In this document: positions 1-7,166 of the stretch, in pieces | Position numbering within the stretch: the first letter of the stretch is position 1 | Layout of the letters: every line of letters starts with the position of its first letter | DNA from: Sanchytrium tribonematis | Taxonomy: Eukaryota; Sanchytriomycota; Sanchytriomycetes; Sanchytriales; Sanchytriaceae | Direction of reading: 5' to 3' | Length of the DNA: 37,098 nucleotides | NCBI GenBank assembly: GCA_018985235.1 | Contig: JADGIG010000031.1 | Location: 1-37,098 of the forward strand | Notes under the pieces: model-generated | Databases searched by the model: none | What the model was told of the DNA's origin: nothing | Seen by the model: only the letters and a program-made list of their open reading frames with translations | Translations under genes and position numbers: made by a program

Positions 1-2
1 AG

Positions 3-494
3 CCACAAGATATACAAACTCAAGCGCAAATTCCAGAGGCCCCTGTATTGGATTCTGTTACTTTAAATGCCGAAGGGGATACTAGCAAGGCAACAACTGA
101 TGTAACCGGACAGGGTGATAATGCAAGCCCGCAGCAGAATCAGGGATTCAGTGGAACTCAGTCGACCGAGCCGGTGGTTGTGCAAAATGTCAACTCAACT
201 GTTGCGACAGGTTTTGATCAAAATACGACAGGATTCGAAGACAAAAGTCTTCAGCTTCGTGGTGATCCTCAAGATATCCCACCCACCTTATCAGAAATTC
301 CGCAATCGCCGCCAGATTTTGGTACTGATTTGCACGGCACTGGTCCTAGAACTTCAGATGGGCCAAATAATGCACCTGAAGCAATTTCACCTAATGCTCA
401 AGCAGATGGAGCGAATTCACAAGAAACGTCAATTGGAGATAATAACTCTTCAACAGTTTCAAATGACGCTAACGGTGATCAAACTAATTCTTAA
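3..494 (+). CDS. 3' end of a low-complexity, probably disordered protein (partial)
   Basis: The reading frame is open from the left edge of the window to a TAA at 492-494, so only the last ~163 residues are visible and the true start lies outside. The visible part is rich in Asn, Gln, Ser, Thr, Asp, Gly and Pro and has almost no hydrophobic clusters, no membrane segment and no recognisable domain, which suggests an intrinsically disordered tail. The small P/Q-rich protein at 6360 has a loosely similar composition, but I see no alignable homology. Function is unknown. The next gene on the same strand starts 143 nt downstream. Confidence 0.6.
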   Translation, partial: PQDIQTQAQIPEAPVLDSVTLNAEGDTSKATTDVTGQGDNASPQQNQGFSGTQSTEPVVVQNVNSTVATGFDQNTTGFEDKSLQLRGDPQDIPPTLSEIPQSPPDFGTDLHGTGPRTSDGPNNAPEAISPNAQADGANSQETSIGDNNSSTVSNDANGDQTNS

Positions 495-563
495 TAATAA
501 ATCAAAAATCTCAGTTCTGATTTACGAATGCATTGTTACGCCATTACTTGCAAATTGGTAGAA

Positions 564-570
564 TGATTGG
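564..570 (+). promoter_or_regulatory. TGATTGG (reverse CCAAT box) upstream of the ATPase gene
   Basis: TGATTGG lies on the sense strand, 67 nt before the ATG at 638. Five other genes in the window carry the same heptamer in the same orientation at 41-64 nt. It is a probable binding site of the NF-Y/HAP (CCAAT-binding) complex. Confidence 0.55.
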
Positions 571-637
571 AGCAAATCCCATTTGCGAATTATTTTTTAA
601 TGGTTAGGGAGAACTTGCGACAATTTCTAAAAAGCGA

Positions 638-3600
638 ATGTCCAAGAAAGAACAAGGACCAGCTTTACTTGAGGCAGAGCAAGACCAAAATGGAGATCAT
701 AGTGCAATCAGAATGGAGGAAGAGGGTGTTCTGGTCATTGAAAATCACGCAGTACCTTCTGAAGCAAAAGAAGAAGGTAAATCTGCTGATGTCACTGAAC
801 ATTTATTAACAACTGACCAGGTGGTAGATTATTATCAAAGTAATATGACAACAGGTTTACCAGAGAAATTGAGGAAAGAGCGATTGGAGAGGGATGGTTT
901 AAATCAACTTACTCCCGCTAAAGGATTGAATCCTTTCAAGGTGTTTGGGAAACATTTGATAGGGCCATTTTCTATCCTTTTATGGCTGGCATCTATTGGT
1001 TGCTTTATCTTGTTTTCAGTCGGCGCGTCAATTGCTTCTTCTAGTAATCAAGATATCGACTATTCAAATCTATATCTAGGATGCATTTTGGTATTTGTGG
1101 TTTTATTCAATTCTGTTGTCGAAAGTGTTCAAGAAATTAAAACAGATAGTGTTTTAAAATCATTCGGTGACATGATTCCTCAAAAGACTATGGTTTTAAG
1201 AGATGGCAATTATATATTGGAAGAATCTAAATTTCTGGTCAAAGGAGACGTCATTAAGTTCAAGGAAGGTGACAAAATTCCTGCTGATATTAGAATAATG
1301 ACTACAAACCATTGTAAGGTTGACAATTCTAGTTTGACTGGAGAAGCCGAACCAATTCTGAGAGCGACCAGCACTTCCAAGAAAAATCCTCTTGAAGCTG
1401 AAAATTTAGCTTTTTACGGGACATTGTGTGTTAGTGGCGAGGCATCTGGAATAGTTATAAGATGTGGTGACAATAGTGTCATTGGGGGCATTGCTAAATT
1501 AAGTAATAGTAGTAAAAAGAGAGCTTCACCTTTAAATGAAGAGATCGGCAGATTTGTGAAGCTTGTCGCATTTGGGGCCACAATTATGGCAGTTTTATTT
1601 TTTATTATCGGAATGGTTATCAATCCAAATCCTTATCAAAATTTTCAATTTTTTATAGGTATTTTTGTGGCAAATGTTCCCCAAGGTTTACCAGTTACTG
1701 TGACTCTTGTTTTGACATTCGCAGCAAAAAAATTGGCGAAAAGAAATGTTCTTGTCAAGGATTTAGAAGGTCTTGATACTCTTGGAGCAATTACATTGCT
1801 GGCAAGTGACAAAACAGGCACGATGACTCAAAACCGCATGACAGTTGTCAATTTCTGGAAACCAAGTCCAGATCACGATGGCCACTATTTTAGTAAACCT
1901 GGTCATGGTTTAACTGAACAAAGTAGAGAGATCGACACTACCTTGGAAGAGAATAGGTTGTTAATTAGTTGCGCAGCACTAAATAGAAAAGCCGAGTTTG
2001 ATCCTTTGGACAAAGAAACCGATATTGAGAAAAAAGTTATTTTTGGGGATGCTACTGAATGTGGTATTTTGAGATTTGTTTCTAAAAACCTCGATTTTGA
2101 GCAATTTAAAAATACTCATGAACCTGTTTTTACCATCCCTTTTAACAGCGGTAACAAATGGGCGCTTACAATTAACAAGTTTGAGCATGCTAACGGAAAA
2201 CTATGCTTGTTTATTAAAGGCGCGCCGGAAAGGGTGCTTAGAATGTGTAGCAAAATGAAAGTTGGTAGTCAAGAAGTTCCCTTGCCAAATGATTTTCAGT
2301 CCCAATTTGACACAGCATACAAAGTTTTGGCTGGAAAAGGTCAGAGAGTACTTGCTTTTGCCTGTTGTCCTTTAGATGCGTCTTATGGCACTGATTACGA
2401 GTTTAAAAGAGAACCTGCTAATTATCCGGTCGAAAATTACACGTTTTTAGGAATTTTAGGCTTGATGGATCCTCCTAAAGACAGAGTGAACAAGGCTATT
2501 GCTAGTTGTCAAACAGCCGGGATCCGCGTTTTCATGGTTACCGGAGATCATCCTTTGACGGCAGAAGCAATAGCACGACAAGTGGGACTTTTAATCGGTG
2601 AAACTAAAGAACAAGCTTCTGAAAGATTAAAGCGTCCAATTGAGAGTATCGCGGAAGATGAATATCGCGCTGTAGTCGTACATGGAGAAAAACTAGATAA
2701 ATTAAGCAATCGAGAATGGGACAAGATTTTAAACAAGAAGGAAGTTGTATTTGCGAGAACGTCTCCAAAACAAAAACTGGAAATTGTAGCGCGTTGTCAG
2801 GCAAAGGGGCATGTTGTTGGTGTCACTGGTGATGGTGTGAATGATTCCCCTGCCTTGAAAAGGGCTGATCTCGGCATTAGTATGAATATTAGTGGAAGTG
2901 ATGTTTCAAAAGAGGCCGCTAAAATGATTCTGATGGATGACAATTTCGCAACCATTGTTGAAGGCATTGCACAGGGAAGATTGATTTTTGCGAATTTGAA
3001 AAAGGCAATTTATTATACAATTTGTCACTTAATGGCTGAAAATGTGCCTTTCTTATTGTACATTATCTTACCGTTGCCAATCGCAGTTACCGCATTCTTA
3101 ATTATTTTCATTGATTTGTTTACAGACGCTGTTCCAGCTACAACATATGCTTATGAAATTGAAGAAGCAAACTTGATGAGTCAAGCACCGAGACGTACAG
3201 TTACCCCGCCTGAAAGGCTTATTGCAGCAGATGAAGAAGATGCTCGAAATTTAAGCAGAGTACCGAGTTTCCGACTGGAAGAGGCACCTAGGTCAAAAAG
3301 TTCGAAGAACTTATGGCATAAATTTGTCGATCAGATCTGGACAAGAAAGAGACATCCTAATGATGACTCATTGGTGGATCAAGGTATGATTTTTTTGGCG
3401 TATGCACAAATTGGTATTTTGGAGAGTATTGGTGGATTGTTTGCTTTCTTTATGGTATTTGCGATGGGAAATGTGGAAAATGGCAAAACAATTTCAATCC
3501 CACCTTCGGAAATTTGGAATCATCGTGATTTTCAATCGTATGATAATCCTTCATTCTCAGAAGCACAGTACCAGTCACTTTACAGAGAAGCAACTTCTGC

Positions 3601-3946
3601 TTATTTCATGATCATTGTCATTTCTCAAATGTTCAATTGCATTATGATCAAGATTAAAAGTGACTACATTTTCACTCGCAAAATTTTTATTAATTGGAGA
3701 GCATTCGCATCCGTGGTTTTTAGTTTGGCATTTGCTTGCTTCATTGTTTACACACCATTTATGCAAATCATTACGCAATCAAATGGAGTTCGTGGCGAAG
3801 TCTATGCAGTTGGTGTCATTACTGGAGTTGTTTTGGTATTGTACGACACCTTGAGAAAATTTCTACTTAAATTGGGCTACTTTGGTGGCATCAATGCACG
3901 ACCAGCTGATAAGATTGAAGGAATCAGCAGAGTATTAACTCGTTGA
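638..3946 (+). CDS. P-type ATPase, type IIC (Na,K-ATPase alpha-like)
   Basis: This 1102-residue cation pump (animal alpha subunits are ~1020) has the full P-type order: actuator motif SLTGEAEP, phosphorylation motif DKTGTMTQ with Asp391, hinge motif TGDGVNDSPA with Asp732 and Asp736, and about ten membrane segments. The stretch around LVKDLEGLDTLGAI and the M5/M6 sequences are those of the Na,K/H,K-ATPase class. Cation ligands equivalent to Glu779, Asp804 and Asp808 of animal Na,K-ATPase are present as Glu801, Asp826 and Asp830. The normally invariant M4 glutamate of the PEGL motif is instead Gln349 (PQGL, codon CAA). There is an N-terminal extension of ~65 acidic residues and an insertion of ~45 Ser/Arg-rich residues in the cytoplasmic M6-M7 loop (about 3205-3360). 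No beta subunit gene is visible here. The start at 638 is the first ATG before the conserved region and follows a CCAAT-type element. Confidence 0.95.
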   Translation: MSKKEQGPALLEAEQDQNGDHSAIRMEEEGVLVIENHAVPSEAKEEGKSADVTEHLLTTDQVVDYYQSNMTTGLPEKLRKERLERDGLNQLTPAKGLNPFKVFGKHLIGPFSILLWLASIGCFILFSVGASIASSSNQDIDYSNLYLGCILVFVVLFNSVVESVQEIKTDSVLKSFGDMIPQKTMVLRDGNYILEESKFLVKGDVIKFKEGDKIPADIRIMTTNHCKVDNSSLTGEAEPILRATSTSKKNPLEAENLAFYGTLCVSGEASGIVIRCGDNSVIGGIAKLSNSSKKRASPLNEEIGRFVKLVAFGATIMAVLFFIIGMVINPNPYQNFQFFIGIFVANVPQGLPVTVTLVLTFAAKKLAKRNVLVKDLEGLDTLGAITLLASDKTGTMTQNRMTVVNFWKPSPDHDGHYFSKPGHGLTEQSREIDTTLEENRLLISCAALNRKAEFDPLDKETDIEKKVIFGDATECGILRFVSKNLDFEQFKNTHEPVFTIPFNSGNKWALTINKFEHANGKLCLFIKGAPERVLRMCSKMKVGSQEVPLPNDFQSQFDTAYKVLAGKGQRVLAFACCPLDASYGTDYEFKREPANYPVENYTFLGILGLMDPPKDRVNKAIASCQTAGIRVFMVTGDHPLTAEAIARQVGLLIGETKEQASERLKRPIESIAEDEYRAVVVHGEKLDKLSNREWDKILNKKEVVFARTSPKQKLEIVARCQAKGHVVGVTGDGVNDSPALKRADLGISMNISGSDVSKEAAKMILMDDNFATIVEGIAQGRLIFANLKKAIYYTICHLMAENVPFLLYIILPLPIAVTAFLIIFIDLFTDAVPATTYAYEIEEANLMSQAPRRTVTPPERLIAADEEDARNLSRVPSFRLEEAPRSKSSKNLWHKFVDQIWTRKRHPNDDSLVDQGMIFLAYAQIGILESIGGLFAFFMVFAMGNVENGKTISIPPSEIWNHRDFQSYDNPSFSEAQYQSLYREATSAYFMIIVISQMFNCIMIKIKSDYIFTRKIFINWRAFASVVFSLAFACFIVYTPFMQIITQSNGVRGEVYAVGVITGVVLVLYDTLRKFLLKLGYFGGINARPADKIEGISRVLTR

Positions 3947-3990
3947 ATAAATTTGAAGATATAATTTTTGAAACTTTTTGAGACTGATTG

Positions 3991-4009
3991 TGATTGGCTT
4001 AAACACGTG
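3991..4009 (+). promoter_or_regulatory. Ribosomal protein promoter module: TGATTGG-N6-CACGTG
   Basis: Sense-strand TGATTGG (3991-3997) is followed six bases later by the palindromic E-box CACGTG (4004-4009), 41 nt before the RPS7 ATG. The RPS15 promoter at 34287-34306 has the same two boxes in the same order and almost the same spacing. CACGTG is the classical site of bHLH factors such as Cbf1; TGATTGG is a CCAAT-complex site. That they act together is inference. Confidence 0.65.
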
Positions 4010-4050
4010 TTTCTTTTCCGACAAGCAAATTTGGTTAAAGTTGATTCACA

Positions 4051-4611
4051 ATGGAAATTCAACCTTCTGCAAAATTGTTGACACCAGCTGGACAAACAGC
4101 TTCAGAATTAGAGATTAATTTAGCTCAAGCTTTAATTGATTTGGAACAAAATTTGCCAGAGCTTAAACCTATTTTGAGACCACTTCAAATTGTAACTGCA
4201 AAAATTGTTCAACTAAAGAGCAAAAAAGCATTATTGATTTATATTCCTGTGTCTCAAATTCAACAGTATCATAAAGTTCAATCAAGATTGATGCGTGAAT
4301 TAGAAAAGAAATTTAATGATTACCATTGTTTATTTGTTGCTTTCCGTAGAATTTTGCCAAGAGAAGGTAAAAACTCTCGTCAAAAGCAGCCTCGACCAAG
4401 AAGCCGAACATTGACCAGTGTCCACAACGAACTTTTAGAAGAACTCGTTTTCCCAAATCACATTACTGGAAAACGTATCCAATACAAAGTCGACGGTAGA
4501 AAAATTATCAAAGCTATTTTGGATTCCAAGAATCTTGCAGACCAACATAAATTAGACACATTAAGTGGTGTTTATAAGCAATTAACAGGAAAAGATGTCG
4601 TCTTTGAATAA
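4051..4611 (+). CDS. RPS7: 40S ribosomal protein eS7
   Basis: A 186-residue protein recognisable along its whole length as eS7 of the small ribosomal subunit. Visible family features are the LIDLEQN segment near the start, the KKALLIYIPVSQIQQYHK strand, the LEKKF..HCLFVAFRRILP region, the basic linker RPRSRTLTSVHNELLEELVFP and the C-terminal block around KVDGRKIIKAILD. Length matches the family (~190) and there is no interruption. It ends 15 nt before the stop codon of the convergent MPO1-like gene. The promoter carries the CCAAT/E-box pair also found at RPS15. Confidence 0.97.
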   Translation: MEIQPSAKLLTPAGQTASELEINLAQALIDLEQNLPELKPILRPLQIVTAKIVQLKSKKALLIYIPVSQIQQYHKVQSRLMRELEKKFNDYHCLFVAFRRILPREGKNSRQKQPRPRSRTLTSVHNELLEELVFPNHITGKRIQYKVDGRKIIKAILDSKNLADQHKLDTLSGVYKQLTGKDVVFE

Positions 4612-4625
4612 AAATTGATTTCTAT

Positions 4626-5129
4626 TTATTTTCTGTTCAACTCAGATATTTTCTTTTCTATGGCTACTTGCAGCTTCTTGTTCAGCTCAGGCTTGTAATT
4701 TAAGCTGAACAATACTTCAAGCCATACGAAAAAAGGAGCCATGACTAGGGCTTGAACCACATTGTCAAGAAGCGCGGGAGACCTTTTCTCATGAAACTGG
4801 TGTGTGTAGATCTGGGCCAGCCAACTAATTACATGTAAGCTTAAAATAAAGCCAAATGGAAAGTACCGTTGTAGGTTCATTCCTGCTAATGTGATCAAAT
4901 GGAAGACAGGTAAATAAAGTAAAAGCCCTAAAACGTCTATAGACAAGTATACCACACAATAGACCATGTACAGATACCAACCAACTTGAATTCCGGGAAT
5001 ATATGTCGTAAATGATATGGCAGTCATCCAAATCAATGGCACGCAAATTATGTGGCACAATTTGTTGATACGATTTTGATGATATGCACCGTAAAAAGTC
5101 ATGGCATTGAATGAATCAAATGTTACCAT
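4626..5129 (-). CDS. MPO1: MPO1-like (DUF962) 2-hydroxy fatty acid dioxygenase
   Basis: A 167-residue multi-pass membrane protein of the DUF962/Mpo1 family. Yeast Mpo1 is an iron-dependent ER dioxygenase that removes one carbon from 2-hydroxy fatty acids during phytosphingosine breakdown. The sequence shows the N-terminal signature FYGAYHQNRINKLCHIICVP with His17 and His26, and the C-terminal signature H-Q-F-H-E-K-R-S-PALLDNVVQAL followed by APFFVWLE, so the metal-binding histidines are present. The frame stays open further upstream to 5270, but the family start aligns with the ATG at 5129, and the longer form would overlap the divergent COX11 gene. COX11 starts 133 nt away on the other strand, so the two probably share a promoter region. 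Confidence 0.88.
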   Translation of the reverse strand: MVTFDSFNAMTFYGAYHQNRINKLCHIICVPLIWMTAISFTTYIPGIQVGWYLYMVYCVVYLSIDVLGLLLYLPVFHLITLAGMNLQRYFPFGFILSLHVISWLAQIYTHQFHEKRSPALLDNVVQALVMAPFFVWLEVLFSLNYKPELNKKLQVAIEKKISELNRK

Positions 5130-5262
5130 GTGAAATTTGTCAGAGCAGTTTTTAGGAGGTATTTGCCAATTTATATCGTACAGACATTGACTAGGCATAT
5201 TTTGCCCAGCATATTTATCGCCCCAACTCGAGATACACTTAGCATTTATATAATTCTCCTTG
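5130..5262. promoter_or_regulatory. Bidirectional promoter region, MPO1-like / COX11
   Basis: These 133 nt separate two divergent start codons. A CCAAT at 5166-5170 reads ATTGG on the MPO1-like sense strand, 36 nt before its ATG. No clear TATA box serves both directions, although TA-rich stretches occur near 5171 and 5244. Confidence 0.5.
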
Positions 5263-5802
5263 ATGTTCAAGAATAAAGTTTTGAATTACACATTATCATT
5301 GGCATTTACTTTCGGGGGAGCTAGTTATGCGAGCGTACCCTTATATCGTATATTTTGTAATGCTATGGGCTATGGTGGAAGTAGCGGTTCCATTATCCAG
5401 AAATCTTACGAAAATACACAATCTGATATTATAGATAATAGACAGTTTACAATTGAATTTAATGCAGACGTAGCGAGGGGACTACCTTGGAAATTCAAAC
5501 CTACTATAAGGAAATTAAATTTAAAGGCTGGAGAAACGGCACTAACATTTTATTCTGCGGAAAACCAGAGCGACAAAAATATAGTTGGAATAGCGACTTA
5601 CAGTATTCAACCTCCTCAAGCTGCAATTTATTTTAACAAAATCCAGTGCTTTTGCTTTGAAGAACAGATGTTAAATGCAAATGAGTCTGTTGATATGCCA
5701 GTTTTTTTTTATCTAGATAAAGATATTTTGAGAGACCCAAAATGCAAGGATGTCAAGCACATTCTTCTCAGCTATTCGTTTTTCAAGAGCACTTCGCAAT
5801 AA
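5263..5802 (+). CDS. COX11: Cytochrome c oxidase assembly protein COX11
   Basis: This is the copper chaperone that delivers copper to the CuB site of cytochrome c oxidase subunit 1 at the mitochondrial inner membrane. The 179-residue product has one N-terminal membrane segment (about residues 9-25), the juxtamembrane VPLYRIFC with Cys32, and the copper-binding IQCFCFEEQ motif with Cys129 and Cys131. The HILLSYSFF end is typical. The protein begins directly at the membrane anchor. Yeast and animal COX11 carry a mitochondrial presequence before it, but an in-frame TAA at 5251-5253 excludes a longer contiguous start here. The TTG at 5260 is not the start; ATG at 5263 is. The stop lies 4 nt before the stop of the convergent zinc-finger gene. 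Confidence 0.94.
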   Translation: MFKNKVLNYTLSLAFTFGGASYASVPLYRIFCNAMGYGGSSGSIIQKSYENTQSDIIDNRQFTIEFNADVARGLPWKFKPTIRKLNLKAGETALTFYSAENQSDKNIVGIATYSIQPPQAAIYFNKIQCFCFEEQMLNANESVDMPVFFYLDKDILRDPKCKDVKHILLSYSFFKSTSQ

Positions 5803-5806
5803 TTTA

Positions 5807-6085
5807 TTAAGTTTGTAAATGCTTCAAATCCTCCAATTTGGGACTCAGCAAACTATTAGTCGAACTCAGATCCATGCTTGTACTTTGTAGCGCCTTGCAT
5901 CGTTTCAAGTGTGCCTTGAATGCATCTGGCCGACCTGCCGCCTTGATCTTATTGTAACAATGCTCACAAGTAACAAGATCGGCATGAACGTTTTTTAAAT
6001 GTCTAGTTAAACTGCACTTGTTTTTAAATGTCCTCAAGCACTTTTTGCAGTACAGATCTGGATTGAGTAATCTGGATATATCCAT
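5807..6085 (-). CDS. Small two-zinc-finger protein (C2H2 + C2HC)
   Basis: A 92-residue protein with a classical C2H2 finger (Cys13, Cys16, Phe20, Leu26, His29, His34). It is followed after a short linker by a second finger with spacing C-x2-C-x15-H-x3-C (Cys40, Cys43, His59, Cys63). The remaining tail is Ser/Leu-rich. Paired fingers of this form occur in fungal transcription factors, but this protein is nearly all finger, so its partner or target cannot be named. The sense-strand TGATTGG at 6150-6156 and a TATAAA just upstream support expression from the ATG at 6085. Confidence 0.8.
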   Translation of the reverse strand: MDISRLLNPDLYCKKCLRTFKNKCSLTRHLKNVHADLVTCEHCYNKIKAAGRPDAFKAHLKRCKALQSTSMDLSSTNSLLSPKLEDLKHLQT

Positions 6086-6359
6086 TTGAATGGTCTGATG
6101 TGTACCAAGCCAATTTTAAACAGATCGAAACACTGAGCTGGCTCTTTAGCCAATCAAAGGATTTATAGAATCCTGTTTGTAAATTACTTGGAAATCTGCC
6201 TGTGTTAGCCTGAACTAACAATCAAAAGTATCTCCATTGCTGCCATTATGTACAACATCTGGAATTTTTCTTGTAAAATATTGTACTTGAATGTGACTTG
6301 TGGAACGTTGAACCGTGCAACCAAAAATAGTATAAAGTATCGCTTTACGTTGATCAGAC
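6086..6359. promoter_or_regulatory. Divergent promoter region, zinc-finger gene / P,Q-rich protein gene
   Basis: This 274-nt spacer contains CCAATCA at 6150-6156, which is TGATTGG on the zinc-finger sense strand 64 nt before its ATG. It also holds a second CCAAT near 6110, a perfect 6-bp inverted repeat TGTTAG-N6-CTAACA at 6203-6220, and a TATAAAG near 6331 just upstream of the plus-strand ATG at 6360. No coding potential is seen. Confidence 0.5.
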
Positions 6360-6890
6360 ATGATTTTTAGTCAATTTCTATTCGGTATTCCATCACCTGT
6401 ACATATAAAAAAACGATCAGTTGGCGATGTTTTAAAAAATCCTAAGTTATGGGCTGGTATTGGAGTAACCACATTAGCTACAGCAGGGGGGTACCTTCTG
6501 TATAATAAGCACAAAACTGCAGCACTGCAGGGTGGTGCTATTGGACCAGATGGTCAACCTATAGCAAATTCTGGATTTCCCCCGGGAAATCCTGCTCCTG
6601 TTGGACCCGACCCATCTTTAAGTCAGGGTGCTCCCAGTGGTCTAAATCCAGCAGCAGTGGCTGTTCCGCCAAATGATTTGCAGTCCTCGCAAACACCATT
6701 ATTGCAACCACAATTACCCCAGCAACAACCCCAGCAACAGTCTCAGCAACAGTCTCAGCAACAACCTCTACAGCCACAAGTACCTTCAACGGTCAATCCT
6801 GCTACAAGCCAGGGGAAGCAACAAGGACCACAAACAGTTACTGTAGGTGGAACATCATTTTCACCAATGCCCCCTCCTCCAATTCAATAA
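6360..6890 (+). CDS. Single-pass membrane protein with Pro/Gln-rich tail, function unknown
   Basis: The 176-residue product has a short basic N-terminus, one predicted membrane segment around residues 30-48 (LWAGIGVTTLATAGGYLLY), and a long disordered tail rich in Pro, Gln, Gly, Ala and Ser that ends in a poly-proline stretch. A Gln-rich part of the tail is encoded by four tandem 12-nt repeats (6720-6767). The layout of short basic lead, one anchor and disordered tail suits an anchored protein of a mitochondrial or other organelle membrane, but no family is recognised. The ATG at 6360 follows a TATA-like element by about 23 nt. Confidence 0.65.
   Translation: MIFSQFLFGIPSPVHIKKRSVGDVLKNPKLWAGIGVTTLATAGGYLLYNKHKTAALQGGAIGPDGQPIANSGFPPGNPAPVGPDPSLSQGAPSGLNPAAVAVPPNDLQSSQTPLLQPQLPQQQPQQQSQQQSQQQPLQPQVPSTVNPATSQGKQQGPQTVTVGGTSFSPMPPPPIQ
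6720..6767 (+). repeat. Four tandem 12-nt repeats encoding QQQP/QQQS
   Basis: Four consecutive 12-mers, CAGCAACAACCC, CAGCAACAGTCT (twice) and CAGCAACAACCT, lie in frame and encode Gln-Gln-Gln-Pro/Ser units. The copies differ only at the third codon's last base and in the fourth codon, so this is a young in-frame minisatellite that probably varies between strains. Confidence 0.9.
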
Positions 6891-7118
6891 TAAATTAATG
6901 TTTCGTATTTAAGTTGTCTCGCTTTTTGAATTTGATTGCTCTAAAGAAATAAAATAAAATTTTCGATTTACCTAAAAAAAATCTTGAGTGATCTTGTTGC
7001 AATTGAATGGATCTATTTCAAAACTTATTTCTCAGAATGGTCTAATCTAAATGCAATCAGATTGGGTGTATATTTGAACTTAATTCCAATTTTTTTATTT
7101 TTAATCAAACCCTAAATT

Positions 7119-7125
7119 TGATTGG
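7119..7125 (+). promoter_or_regulatory. TGATTGG (reverse CCAAT box) upstream of the coiled-coil gene
   Basis: Sense-strand TGATTGG, 41 nt before the ATG at 7167. It overlaps a TTG at 7122 that opens the same reading frame, which argues that the real start is the downstream ATG. The spacer 6891-7166 otherwise holds only AT-rich sequence. Confidence 0.55.
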
Positions 7126-7166
7126 CTCTAAAAGTATCAAAATTCACTCTTGCACTCAAGCCATTA

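Noticed and set aside
5130-5270. Longer MPO1-like protein starting at 5270
   Set aside because: It has no family similarity before the internal ATG at 5129 and would overlap the divergent COX11 start.
7122-7166. TTG start for the coiled-coil protein
   Set aside because: The TTG lies in a TGATTGG promoter element; the first ATG is at 7167.
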